This document shows, one piece after another, positions 39,438-47,600 of a stretch of 64,000 bases of DNA. A program made the translations under genes and the position numbers. Location of the stretch: assembly GCA_963625685.1 (NCBI GenBank), contig CAVFTR010000004.1:1-64000 (forward strand). Reading direction: 5' to 3'. Each line of letters begins with the position of its first letter. The first letter of the stretch is position 1. Source of the DNA: F23-B02 sp963625685. GTDB lineage: Bacteria; Bacillota; Clostridia; Oscillospirales; Oscillospiraceae. The notes under the pieces are model-generated. The model saw nothing but the letters and a program-made list of their open reading frames with translations. It made no database searches and was not told the origin of the DNA.

Positions 39438-39833
39438 ATGGAGCAGACAAGAAAAACGGCGGCCTACCGGGTCATCACGGATTCCGGAGGAGACCGCATA
39501 TTCCGTTTCTATTGCGACATCTCCGGAGAGCTGGGCTGCGTGACAAGGCCCGTCCGGGCAGATACTGAGGAGGCCGCGCTGGAGATCGCGTGGAAGACGG
39601 AGGGCGAGCGGGAATTCAACCGCTGCCCCGAATGTGGGAGGTATGTATCCTCCGCCATGTTCAACGTCAATGCCGATCGCTGCCTGGACTGCGCGCCGTG
39701 GGAGGATGAATGGCCTAACTTCTGCCATCGCTGCGGCGCGCCGCTGAGCGGCATTGACGCCCGCTTCTGTCCGGTCTGCGGGGCGAGGCTGCTGGTGGGC
39801 GGCACGGAAGAAAAGGGGGAGACGGGCAAATGA
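39438..39833 (+). CDS. Small zinc-ribbon protein, first gene of cassette
   Basis: Encodes 131 aa. After an N-terminal beta-rich stretch of about 55 residues it has two Cys-x2-Cys rich blocks, CPECGRYVS...CLDC and CHRCGAPLS...CPVCGARLL, each a likely zinc ribbon. The function is unknown. AAAGGAGG lies just before the ATG, and its stop overlaps the next start as ATGA. It opens a run of thirteen same-strand genes, many carrying the same type of ribbon. Confidence 0.75.
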   Translation: MEQTRKTAAYRVITDSGGDRIFRFYCDISGELGCVTRPVRADTEEAALEIAWKTEGEREFNRCPECGRYVSSAMFNVNADRCLDCAPWEDEWPNFCHRCGAPLSGIDARFCPVCGARLLVGGTEEKGETGK

Positions 39834-40135
39834 CGGATCACGAGCTGAAGACGAAAAAGGCCTTTCGCCGGGTGGTGCTGCTGGAATACGGCTTCGGGCC
39901 GGAGACCATGCGCATGCGCAAGATCTGCCCGGAATGCGGCAGGGCCAACAGCGCCGGACGGACACAGTGTACAGACTGCGGCGCCGCGCTGCCGGAAAAA
40001 ACGCTGCTTGACTTCTACCGCTCACGTCACCGCTGCTGCCCGAGCTGCGGCATTGCCGTCACGGCCGTCGCGGTCTACTGCCCCGAATGCGGAAAGCGGC
40101 TGCCAGCGGCAGAGGGACGGGGGGCGGCGGTATGA
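39830..40135 (+). CDS. Small double zinc-ribbon protein
   Basis: Encodes 101 aa with two ribbon modules: CPECGRANSAGRTQCTDCG and CCPSCGIAVTAVAVYCPECG. It has no membrane segment or signal peptide, so it is cytosolic. It is coupled by ATGA overlaps to the genes on both sides. Ribbons of this type often bind protein or nucleic acid partners. No family function is known to me. Confidence 0.75.
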   Translation: MTDHELKTKKAFRRVVLLEYGFGPETMRMRKICPECGRANSAGRTQCTDCGAALPEKTLLDFYRSRHRCCPSCGIAVTAVAVYCPECGKRLPAAEGRGAAV

Positions 40136-40611
40136 GCCTTTTCAGAACACGCGAGCCGCCGATACTTCCCAGAGCGGCAGTATGCTTCACGACCCCGGCC
40201 ATGACGCGCCGTGCGGCGGACTGGCTTAAAAAGCTGGGCGGCTGCCAGCCTGTAGCTATCCTCTCGGACGACTGCGACGACGTGGCGTGGCAGTGCGAGG
40301 CCGAGCAGGCGGACCTCCTTCTGCTGGAGACGGACTTTTCCGAGGCCTCGGAGGATACAAGGGATGTGTCCGCGCGCTGCGACGTCGCCATCGAGGTCAA
40401 GCGGCGGCTTCCGGCGTGCAGGGTGTATCTGCTCTGCGAGGAGGGCCATCCGGAGAAGCTGCCCGCGCTGGACAAGGCCGCGGAGCTCAAGCTCATCGAC
40501 GGCTACTATGTCGGCGACCTTCCCGCCCGGCAGGTGCGCAGCTGGCTCGCCGAGACCGTGCGAGGCCTGTCCCGGCAGGCCGGCGGGCACGGCATTACAG
40601 ATAAACGATAA
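40132..40611 (+). CDS. Receiver-like-fold protein of unknown function
   Basis: Encodes 159 aa, with alternating hydrophobic strands (AVCFTTPA, PVAILSDD, ADLLLLETDF, CRVYLLCEEG) and helices similar to a response-regulator receiver fold. Acidic residues occur at the DDCDD and ETDF positions. No DNA-binding or output domain follows. The ATG at 40132 overlaps the preceding stop; an earlier in-frame start lies within the previous gene and lacks a ribosome site. It may be a stand-alone phosphoacceptor or only a fold relative. Confidence 0.6.
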   Translation: MSLFRTREPPILPRAAVCFTTPAMTRRAADWLKKLGGCQPVAILSDDCDDVAWQCEAEQADLLLLETDFSEASEDTRDVSARCDVAIEVKRRLPACRVYLLCEEGHPEKLPALDKAAELKLIDGYYVGDLPARQVRSWLAETVRGLSRQAGGHGITDKR

Positions 40612-40653
40612 ACAGTAAACGATAAACCAAAAACAGAAAGGCGGAACAAGATT

Positions 40654-42189
40654 ATGGGACTGATAAAAGCTGTGGCAGGCGCAGCCGGCGGCGTGCTGGC
40701 TGACCAGTGGAGAGAGTATTTTTACTGCGAGGCTATCCCCGCGGACGTGCTGGCGGTAAAGGGCCGGAAGAAGACCACCGGCCGCTCCAGCAACACGAAG
40801 GGTGACGACAACATCATATCCAACGGCTCGCTCGTCGCCATCGCGGACGGGCAGTGCATGCTCATCGTCGAGCAGGGCAAGGTCGTGGACGTCTGCGCCG
40901 AGCCCGGCGAGTACACCTACGACATGTCCACCGAGCCCAGCATCTTCTACGGAAACCTGGGTGAAAACGTGAAGAAGGTCTTCGCCAACGTCGGCAAGCG
41001 TTTTACCTTCGGCGGCGAGGCTCCGAAGGATCAGAGAGTCTACTACTTCAACACCAAGGAGCTCATCGGAAACAAGTACGGCACGGCGTCGCCCGTCCCC
41101 TTCCGGGTGGTCGATCAGCGCGCCGGGATCGATATCGATATCGGCATCAAGTGCTTCGGCGAGTACAGTATCCGGCTGAGCAACCCCCTGCTGTTCTACA
41201 CCAACGTCTGCGGCAACGTCGGCGAGGACTACAAGATGGAGAATCTCGCCGGACAGATGAGGACGGAGCTGCTGACGGCGCTCCAGCCGGCGTTTTCCAA
41301 GATATCCGAGATGGGCATCCGCTACTCGGCGCTACCCGGCCACACTGCGGAGCTGTCGGACGCTCTCAACGAGCAGCTTTCCTCCAAGTGGCGCGACCTG
41401 CGCGGCATGGAGATCGTCTCCTTCGGTGTATCCAGCGTCAAGGCCAACGAGGAAGACGAGAAGATGATAAAGGATCTGCAGCGCAACGCGGCCTTCATGG
41501 ATCCGACCCGCGCCGCGGCGCAGCTCGTGGGCAGCCAGAGCGAGGCGATGAAGATGGCGGCCTCCAATCAGGGCGCAGGTCCCGCGATGGCCTTCATGGG
41601 CATGGGCCTGGCAGGCCAGGCCGGCGGCATGAATCCCCAGAGCCTCTTCCAGATGGGTCAGCAGCAGCAGATGCAGCAGCAGCAAATGCAGATGCAGCAG
41701 CAGCCGGCGGCGGCGCCCGCTCCGCAGGGCTGGACCTGCTCCTGCGGTCAGGGCGGCATAACGGGCAACTTCTGTCCCAACTGCGGCGGAAAGAAGCCGG
41801 AGCCCAAGCCCCCGGCGGACAGCTGGACCTGCGCCTGCGGTCAGAGCGGCATAACGGGCAAGTTCTGTCCCGAGTGCGGTGCAAAAAAGCCCGAGCCGAA
41901 GCCGGAGGGCGACAGCTGGACCTGCTCCTGCGGCCAGAGCGGCATAACCGGCAAGTTCTGCCCCGAATGCGGCGCGAAGAAGCCGGAGGCGCAGCCGGAC
42001 GGCTGGACCTGTGCCTGCGGCACGGTGAACAAGGGCAAATTCTGCGCCGAATGTGGCGCCAAGAAGCCCGCGGGCGTACCGCAGTACAAGTGCGACAAGT
42101 GCGGCTGGGAGCCCGAGGATCCCAAGCACCCGCCCAAGTTCTGCCCCGAGTGCGGAGACCCCTTTGACGACGGGGATATAACGGGATGA
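40654..42189 (+). CDS. SPFH-domain protein with C-terminal zinc-ribbon array
   Basis: Encodes 511 aa. Residues about 20-320 resemble the SPFH/YdjI-type (virion core protein-like) domain, with AIADGQCMLIVEQGKVVDVCAEPGEYTYD and IVSFGVSSVKANEEDEKMIKDLQRNAAF. A Gln/Met-rich linker (about 325-355) leads to five zinc ribbons at residues about 360-505, the first four nearly identical in the pattern WTC-CGQ-GITGKFCPECGAKKP. SPFH proteins scaffold membrane microdomains and proteases. It may recruit ribbon partners to membranes. AAAGGCGG is the ribosome site. Confidence 0.85.
   Translation: MGLIKAVAGAAGGVLADQWREYFYCEAIPADVLAVKGRKKTTGRSSNTKGDDNIISNGSLVAIADGQCMLIVEQGKVVDVCAEPGEYTYDMSTEPSIFYGNLGENVKKVFANVGKRFTFGGEAPKDQRVYYFNTKELIGNKYGTASPVPFRVVDQRAGIDIDIGIKCFGEYSIRLSNPLLFYTNVCGNVGEDYKMENLAGQMRTELLTALQPAFSKISEMGIRYSALPGHTAELSDALNEQLSSKWRDLRGMEIVSFGVSSVKANEEDEKMIKDLQRNAAFMDPTRAAAQLVGSQSEAMKMAASNQGAGPAMAFMGMGLAGQAGGMNPQSLFQMGQQQQMQQQQMQMQQQPAAAPAPQGWTCSCGQGGITGNFCPNCGGKKPEPKPPADSWTCACGQSGITGKFCPECGAKKPEPKPEGDSWTCSCGQSGITGKFCPECGAKKPEAQPDGWTCACGTVNKGKFCAECGAKKPAGVPQYKCDKCGWEPEDPKHPPKFCPECGDPFDDGDITG
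41731..42175 (+). repeat. Tandem zinc-ribbon coding repeats
   Basis: Repeat units of 31, 31, 29 and 27 codons begin at 41731, 41824, 41917 and 42004, each starting with TGG for Trp and holding C-x-C and C-x2-C pairs, followed by a fifth, diverged ribbon from about 42085. Units two and three are very similar in DNA too, which suggests recent duplication by slippage or recombination within the SPFH gene. Confidence 0.75.
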
Positions 42190-42686
42190 AGCGCCGGATG
42201 CTTTGGATTTTTCTGGCTGGGATGATCATCGGCCTTGCCATCTCCGCCGCGTACAGGCACTTTGTGACCGACAGCATCATGGACGGAGGCGGCGGAATGG
42301 AAGATCCGGAGTATTTGGAAGCTTTGGACGGCGACCACACATACATAGACAATCCCGCGCTGTGGCAGATACTCGAGGGCGCGTGGGAAAGCGCCGACGG
42401 CCGCTGGCTCGCGCTCATTGACGAGCGCAGCGGCCTCGAGCTCAGGCGCGGCGGCGAGATCGTCCTGCGCGGCGGGCTGAGCTTTACATACCTTCAGCCC
42501 GGCCGGAACGAGCAGACCGAGCTTTACCCGGGTAGCCGCGGGCTCCGCGCTCAGGACGGGAGCGAGCTTGGCGATATAGAATATCTCTGCCACGAGTCCG
42601 GCGAGGATGACGGTATGCTCTGTATGTGCCTCAGGCTGCCGGACGGCACAGAGGAAACAATAAAATTACAGAAGATAAAGGAGTAA
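42186..42686 (+). CDS. Single-pass membrane protein of unknown function
   Basis: Encodes 166 aa with an N-terminal helix (MLWIFLAGMIIGLAISAAYRHFV) and an external domain (residues 30-166) rich in beta-type strands, with WESADGRWLALIDERSGLELRRGGEIVLRGGLSF resembling small lipocalin-like or META-like domains. It overlaps the SPFH gene stop as ATGA and precedes the DUF4428-like gene by seven bases. No homologous family is recognised. Confidence 0.65.
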   Translation: MKRRMLWIFLAGMIIGLAISAAYRHFVTDSIMDGGGGMEDPEYLEALDGDHTYIDNPALWQILEGAWESADGRWLALIDERSGLELRRGGEIVLRGGLSFTYLQPGRNEQTELYPGSRGLRAQDGSELGDIEYLCHESGEDDGMLCMCLRLPDGTEETIKLQKIKE

Positions 42687-42692
42687 CAGACT

Positions 42693-43463
42693 ATGGGCTT
42701 GTTTGACAAAAAATACTGCTCCGTCTGCGGCGAGAAGATCGGCCTTCTGGGCAACCGCAAGCTGTCCGACGGCAATCTCTGCAAGGACTGCGCGAAAAAG
42801 CTGTCGCCGTGGTTTTCCGACCGCCGCAGCTCAACGGTGGAGGAGATAAAGCAGCAGCTTGCCTACCGCGAGGAAAACAGGGGCAGGGCGGCGCAGTTCA
42901 AGATCAGCCGCTCGGTCGGCGAGGACAGGAAGCTGCTTTTAGACGAGACGCACCGCTGGTTCACCGTGACCCGCGCACGCGATCTTGAGGAGGCAAATCC
43001 GGATATTCTGGACTATTCCGCGCTCACCGGCTGCCGGATGGACATCGACGAGGGCCGCTCGGAGCTCATGCGCGAGGGTCCCGACGGCAAGGAGCTCAGC
43101 TATGATCCGCCGCGCTACGAGTATTCCTATGATTTCAACATCATCGTCAGCGTCAGCAGCCCCTATTTCGACGAGATGCGCTTCCGCCTCAACTCAAGCT
43201 CGGTTCACTACACTCCCACGATCGCGGCTCGGGTAGAGCCCGACAGCAGCGTGGAATACAGCCAGTACCGCCGGATGGGCGAGGAGCTCTGCTCGGAGCT
43301 TGAGCGCATACGGACGGGCGCAGACGAGCCCGAGGCGGCGCGGGAGGCTCCCGCAGAGCCGGCCTCGCCCGCAGCCGCGGCGGCAGGCCCGTGGACATGC
43401 CCCGCCTGCGGCGGAGCAAACAGCGGCAGATTCTGTGAATACTGCGGCACGCCGAGACCGTAA
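42693..43463 (+). CDS. DUF4428-like protein with C-terminal zinc ribbon
   Basis: Encodes 256 aa. The N-terminal CSVCGEKIGLLGNRKLSDGNLCKDCAKKLSPWF is a double Cys pair typical of DUF4428, followed by a region with YSYDFNIIVSVSSPYFDEMRFRLNS of unknown fold. An Ala/Pro-rich linker leads to a last ribbon, WTCPACGGANSGRFCEYCG, like those on the SPFH partner. The same end-ribbon on several proteins suggests a shared docking or targeting module. ATAAAGGAG precedes the ATG. Confidence 0.75.
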   Translation: MGLFDKKYCSVCGEKIGLLGNRKLSDGNLCKDCAKKLSPWFSDRRSSTVEEIKQQLAYREENRGRAAQFKISRSVGEDRKLLLDETHRWFTVTRARDLEEANPDILDYSALTGCRMDIDEGRSELMREGPDGKELSYDPPRYEYSYDFNIIVSVSSPYFDEMRFRLNSSSVHYTPTIAARVEPDSSVEYSQYRRMGEELCSELERIRTGADEPEAAREAPAEPASPAAAAAGPWTCPACGGANSGRFCEYCGTPRP

Positions 43464-43503
43464 CGGCCGCATGGAAATTCAAAATAAAAAAAGGAGAAAA
43501 AAC

Positions 43504-44121
43504 ATGAAAAAGAGAAGAGCATTGGCCCTTGTCCTCGCCCTGCTCATGGCCCTGACCCTCGCGGCCTGCGGCGGGGGCGATAAGGACAAGGACACGGCCG
43601 GAACGGCGGACGCGGAGCAGCTGGAATACTGGAACGGCTACTGGTACGGCTGGTGGATAGGCGGCGACGCTACCGGCGAGTATGACTACATGCAGGACGC
43701 ATATTTCGACTGCTGCGCAAGCGTTGAGCTTGACAAAAACGGCGAGGGCAGCCTCACCATATGGGACGAGGCTCTCCCGAAGAGCGCGCCCGTTGCCATA
43801 GCCAAGGTGAAAATGACCTCCGACGGCGCCGGCGGCAGCATACTCGAGCAGACCGGCGGCGAGATCATGAGCACCGACCTGAAGAACGGCGCATGGGAGT
43901 TCGTCATCTCCTCGGAATACGACCACATGATAAAGATAATCGGCAACTATCTGACCGAGGAGGGCTCGTTCGGCTACGTCTTCTTCCTTCGTCCCTGGGG
44001 CATGAAGTGGGACGACGTTCCGGCTGATGAAGCGCCCTACTACTACGAAAACTGGTACCTGCCCCTCATCGAGGACGGCGTGACCGTGCCTCCCGACGAG
44101 TTCGATCTTCCCGAAGAATAA
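43504..44121 (+). CDS. Lipoprotein of unknown function (cassette lipoprotein 1)
   Basis: Encodes 205 aa with a lipoprotein signal peptide ending in LTLAAC (lipobox Cys near residue 23), then a Gly/Asp/Lys-rich spacer and a mature domain beginning YWNGYWYGWWIGGDATGEYD. The aromatic start resembles small extracellular beta-sandwich domains. The upstream in-frame extension overlaps the previous gene; ATG 43504 follows AAAAAAGGAGAAAAA. It shares lipobox style with the next gene, so the two may be related paralogues. Confidence 0.75.
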   Translation: MKKRRALALVLALLMALTLAACGGGDKDKDTAGTADAEQLEYWNGYWYGWWIGGDATGEYDYMQDAYFDCCASVELDKNGEGSLTIWDEALPKSAPVAIAKVKMTSDGAGGSILEQTGGEIMSTDLKNGAWEFVISSEYDHMIKIIGNYLTEEGSFGYVFFLRPWGMKWDDVPADEAPYYYENWYLPLIEDGVTVPPDEFDLPEE

Positions 44122-44168
44122 GCAATACATACCATAATAAAAATTTAAATCAAAAAGGAGAAAAAACC

Positions 44169-44594
44169 ATGAAAAACATAAGGATCATATCCCTGCTTCT
44201 GGCACTCGTACTGGCCCTGAGCCTCACCGCATGCGGGGGGGGTGATAAGGACAAGGATAAGGATAACGGCGGCAGCGCCTCGACAGATGTGTTTGCAAAT
44301 ATCGACATGAAGTCCACCGAGGAGCAGGATGTCAGCTCCGAGCGTGCGACCGCAGACGTTCTCGCAAAGACCCTTAAAGACCTGTACGGCGACGACGGCC
44401 TTAAAAAGCTGAGCTACGACGAGGTAAAGAAAATGATCGGCATGGACTGCTCAACGTATTTATTTGACACCGACAAGGACAAGGGCGTGTACATCTGGAA
44501 AACCGAGGGCGAAAATCCGGGCCGCCTGAATCTCGTCTTCGACAGCGACGGAAAGCTTTCAATGGTAGGCGCTGTCAATCTGGGCCTGAGCTGA
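44169..44594 (+). CDS. Lipoprotein of unknown function (cassette lipoprotein 2)
   Basis: Encodes 141 aa with signal peptide and lipobox LSLTAC (Cys near residue 19), then a GGGDKDKDKDNGGS spacer almost identical in style to the preceding lipoprotein. The short mature domain (DVFANIDMKSTEEQDVS... to the end) is of unknown fold. AAAAAGGAG precedes the ATG. Confidence 0.75.
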   Translation: MKNIRIISLLLALVLALSLTACGGGDKDKDKDNGGSASTDVFANIDMKSTEEQDVSSERATADVLAKTLKDLYGDDGLKKLSYDEVKKMIGMDCSTYLFDTDKDKGVYIWKTEGENPGRLNLVFDSDGKLSMVGAVNLGLS

Positions 44595-44642
44595 CACAGG
44601 CGGCGCGGCGGATATAACATTTCTACAGAAGGAGGCGATGAT

Positions 44643-45116
44643 GTGAGCGGTGAAAGAACGGCGACCAACATTATAGCAAGTGTGCTGGTGTGGGTTGCAG
44701 CCCTCGGGCTGCTCGCATACGGCGTATACGGTATCGTTTCCAGCAGAATGGATAATGCCGAGTATAGCAGATCATCCGACGTGCGCGAGGTCAGGGCGAT
44801 AGTCACGGAGCTCGTGCGCAAGGAATACAAGGACGACGACGGCGATACCAAAGTAGACTACCGGGTAACATACGCCTTTGAGGTGGACGGAACGGTCTAC
44901 ACGGGAAAGGACACCTACTACAGACATATCGACGTGGGAGATATTCTGACCATCGAGGTCTACCGCACCTCGGACGGGGAATATAAGGAGAGTCCGGACA
45001 GGAATCCCGTTATGTTTCTTATCTGGTGCGGCTGCGCGGCGGTCGGCGCGATACTGACAGTGTCGTTAGTCTCAGACGTGGTCAAAAAGGTCAGGGGAAA
45101 GGACGCAGAGCAATAG
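44643..45116 (+). CDS. DUF3592-like two-helix membrane protein
   Basis: Encodes 157 aa with a helix near residues 8-28 (IIASVLVWVAALGLLAYGVYG) and another near 121-144 (MFLIWCGCAAVGAILTVSLVSDV). Between them is an extracytoplasmic domain with VDYRVTYAFEVDGTVYTGKDTYYRHIDVGD, typical of DUF3592 proteins. GTG 44643 is the start, with AAGGAGG seven bases upstream; the ATG two bases earlier is in another frame. The function is unknown. Confidence 0.72.
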   Translation: MSGERTATNIIASVLVWVAALGLLAYGVYGIVSSRMDNAEYSRSSDVREVRAIVTELVRKEYKDDDGDTKVDYRVTYAFEVDGTVYTGKDTYYRHIDVGDILTIEVYRTSDGEYKESPDRNPVMFLIWCGCAAVGAILTVSLVSDVVKKVRGKDAEQ

Positions 45117-45128
45117 AGGGGTGAGCTC

Positions 45129-46415
45129 ATGAGTATATACAACGCTTTTTGGATAGCGGCGGCGATCACCGTTATATTGGCCGTTTATATCGCCGAAAGG
45201 ATCATAGAGCTCGACCTCTCCGGCCTTCTGCCGCACAATCTCAAAAGAGCAAAGCTCAAAAGGCTGCTCGCGGAGCGCGATACGCCCCTGCACGGCATGA
45301 AGCTGCACGGCGATATAAAAAAGGAGCTTGAAAAGCTGCTTATACCGCTCAAAAAAGCGGATAAGCGGCTGCTTCCGGCGAGAATGGACAGGACCTTCCG
45401 CAGGGAGTTAGAGCGCCAGCTCGACCTGCTTTCCCGCCGCGGGCTCAGGCGCGATATCCGCTTTGCCGATGTCGTGCCGCTGCCGAAAAACGACTTCAGA
45501 AAATGGAGCGACGACGGCAGAGAGTGGCGCGAGGCCGTTCTGCAATGCAGCGTGCTCGACAGGCTCATAGCCGCCGACGGCAGCACGGCGCATGAGCTGT
45601 ACCGCAAAAACGCCTGTGCGCGGCTGCTCCAGTCGAGGCATGTGCGCTCCTGTGACCGCGCAGACAAAAAGAAAAGCTATTACTCCGACAGCGGAGCGGT
45701 ATCCTGCCCCAGCTGCGGCGCGGAGGTCGAGCTGAAGACCCAGCAGGCCATCTGCCCCTACTGCGGCGGGATACTGCAAAGCGATTTCTACGACTGGCAG
45801 ACAGAGGCCCTCGAGATATACGAGCCTGTCGGAGAGCAGACAAAGCGCGCTCTGCTGCTGCTTGCCGCGTCAATGGCGCTGTTTCTCTGCGTGTTTCTCT
45901 GCCTGTGGCTCATTCCGGACACCGAGGTCTCCCTTGCCGCGGGCGTGGGAGCGGCGATAGCCGTCATGGCGGCGGCATACAGCCTGCTCTCGCGCCGGAA
46001 GGACAGGCAGAAGCGGCTTATAGGGCAGATCGTGCGCTATTCGGAAAACTATCTGCGCTCGTGCATAAACGATGAGCTGTACGATGATGTAAGCGGCGAC
46101 CTCATGGAGCACAGCGTCGGCGCGGTGGCTTTGGAGAGCGTGGTCAATACAGGAGACACGACGGAGATACGCGCCCGCGTACACATAAGCGAGACGTATC
46201 TTCCCGAAAGAAACCGCCCGCACACGAAAAAGCTAAAAAAGGCCCTGACGCTCAAAAGAGCGCGGTACCCCGAAAGGCGAAGGTCCGACGGCAGGCTTTT
46301 CACGGAAAGGGAATGTCCGTCCTGCGGCGCGAATTTCATCCCCGATGAAAAAGGCTGCTGCTCGTTCTGCGGCTACCGTCTCGGCGGCGGCAGCGCAAAA
46401 TGGAAGATGATATAG
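45129..46415 (+). CDS. Membrane protein with zinc ribbons and Tim44-like region
   Basis: Encodes 428 aa. An N-terminal helix (residues 5-20) is followed by a helical cytoplasmic or external region, then a ribbon CPSCGAEVELKTQQAICPYCG near residue 198. Two close helices occur at 240-295, then a domain with QIVRYSENYLRSCINDELYDDVSGDLMEHS resembling a Tim44/L45-type fold. A last ribbon CPSCGANFIPDEKGCCSFCG lies near the end. Bacterial zinc-ribbon transport proteins have similar layouts. GAGGGGTGAG precedes ATG 45129. Confidence 0.7.
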   Translation: MSIYNAFWIAAAITVILAVYIAERIIELDLSGLLPHNLKRAKLKRLLAERDTPLHGMKLHGDIKKELEKLLIPLKKADKRLLPARMDRTFRRELERQLDLLSRRGLRRDIRFADVVPLPKNDFRKWSDDGREWREAVLQCSVLDRLIAADGSTAHELYRKNACARLLQSRHVRSCDRADKKKSYYSDSGAVSCPSCGAEVELKTQQAICPYCGGILQSDFYDWQTEALEIYEPVGEQTKRALLLLAASMALFLCVFLCLWLIPDTEVSLAAGVGAAIAVMAAAYSLLSRRKDRQKRLIGQIVRYSENYLRSCINDELYDDVSGDLMEHSVGAVALESVVNTGDTTEIRARVHISETYLPERNRPHTKKLKKALTLKRARYPERRRSDGRLFTERECPSCGANFIPDEKGCCSFCGYRLGGGSAKWKMI

Positions 46416-46463
46416 ATATCCACCGACGGCGGAAAAGGCGGTCGGGAGGAAAGGAGACAAACC

Positions 46464-47585
46464 ATGCCGACACAGGTAACGAATTATCAGTGCCCCAGCT
46501 GTACCGGCCCGCTGCACTTCGTGGGCGAGACCGGCAAGCTGGAGTGCGATTACTGCGGCTCGACCTTCGAGGTGAGCGAGATCGAGGCGCTGTACGCGGA
46601 AAAAGATGAAAAGGCCGCTGCCGCTCAGCAGGCAGCGGAGGAAAAGGAAGCGTCCGGCGGCGGCGAGTGGGACACCTCGGGCCTTAACTCCGACTGGGGC
46701 GCGGAGGGCGAGGGCATGAAGGCCTACAGCTGCCCGAGCTGCGGCGCGGAGCTCATCTGCGACAGCTCGACCGCCGCGACCTCCTGCCCCTACTGCGGCA
46801 ACCCCACGGTCGTGCCCGGACAGTTTTCCGGCACGCTCAAGCCCGATTTCGTCCTGCCCTTCAAGCTCTCCAAGGAGGACGCGGTCAAAAAGCTCAAGGA
46901 GCATTATAAGGGCAAGGTATTCCTGCCCGGGAGCTTTACGAGCGAAAATCACGTTCAGGAGATCAAGGGCGTGTACGTCCCCTTCTGGATGTTCGACGGT
47001 AAGGCCGATGGCAGCGCCCAGTATGAGGCGACGCGCTCGCGGTTCTACACCTCCGGCGACTATGAGATCACGGAGACCGACCACTATGACGTTTTCAGAG
47101 AGGGCTCGGTATCCTTTGAAAAGGTCCCGGTGGATGCCTCGAGCAAGATGCCGGACGACCACATGGACTCGATAGAGCCCTACGATTATTCCGAGCTCAA
47201 GCCCTTCTCCACGGCCTATCTTCCCGGCTTTCTCGCCGACCGCTTCGACGTGTCGGTCGAGGACAGCGTCGAGAGGGCGGATAAGCGCTGCGAGAGCACC
47301 ATCGAGTCGGCGCTTTATGCCTCCGTGCAGGGCTATGACGGCGTTTTTCGGAAGGACGGCAGCGTCAGCCTGCATCGCGGCAAGGTGCATTACGCGCTCA
47401 TGCCCGTATGGATGCTGAGCACAAAGTGGCAGGGTAAGGATTTTCTCTTTACCATGAACGGCCAGACCGGCAAGCTCGTGGGCGATCTTCCCGTGAGCAA
47501 GGCGAAATTCTGGGGCCTGTTCGCCGCCATCGGCGTGCCGCTGTCCACGCTGACCTCGCTGCTCGTGAAGCTTCTGCTGGCATAA
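46464..47585 (+). CDS. TFIIB-type zinc-ribbon protein with C-terminal membrane helix
   Basis: Encodes 373 aa with two ribbons, CPSCTGPLHFVGETGKLECDYCG (residues 10-32) and CPSCGAELICDSSTAATSCPYCG (about 90-112), joined by an Ala/Glu-rich linker. A long mixed domain follows (KPDFVLPFKLSKEDAVKKLKEHYKGK and VYVPFWMFDGKADG). One hydrophobic segment is at the C terminus (FWGLFAAIGVPLSTLTSLLVKLLL). This protein type is conserved in gut Firmicutes and usually annotated as TFIIB-type ribbon-containing; function unknown. Confidence 0.78.
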   Translation: MPTQVTNYQCPSCTGPLHFVGETGKLECDYCGSTFEVSEIEALYAEKDEKAAAAQQAAEEKEASGGGEWDTSGLNSDWGAEGEGMKAYSCPSCGAELICDSSTAATSCPYCGNPTVVPGQFSGTLKPDFVLPFKLSKEDAVKKLKEHYKGKVFLPGSFTSENHVQEIKGVYVPFWMFDGKADGSAQYEATRSRFYTSGDYEITETDHYDVFREGSVSFEKVPVDASSKMPDDHMDSIEPYDYSELKPFSTAYLPGFLADRFDVSVEDSVERADKRCESTIESALYASVQGYDGVFRKDGSVSLHRGKVHYALMPVWMLSTKWQGKDFLFTMNGQTGKLVGDLPVSKAKFWGLFAAIGVPLSTLTSLLVKLLLA

Positions 47586-47600
47586 GGAGGGACTTCGGAT

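Noticed and set aside
41731..42084. Regular repeats resembling a CRISPR array
   Set aside because: The period is in frame with the SPFH gene and encodes zinc ribbons; repeats are long, with no spacer-like unique units and no cas genes.
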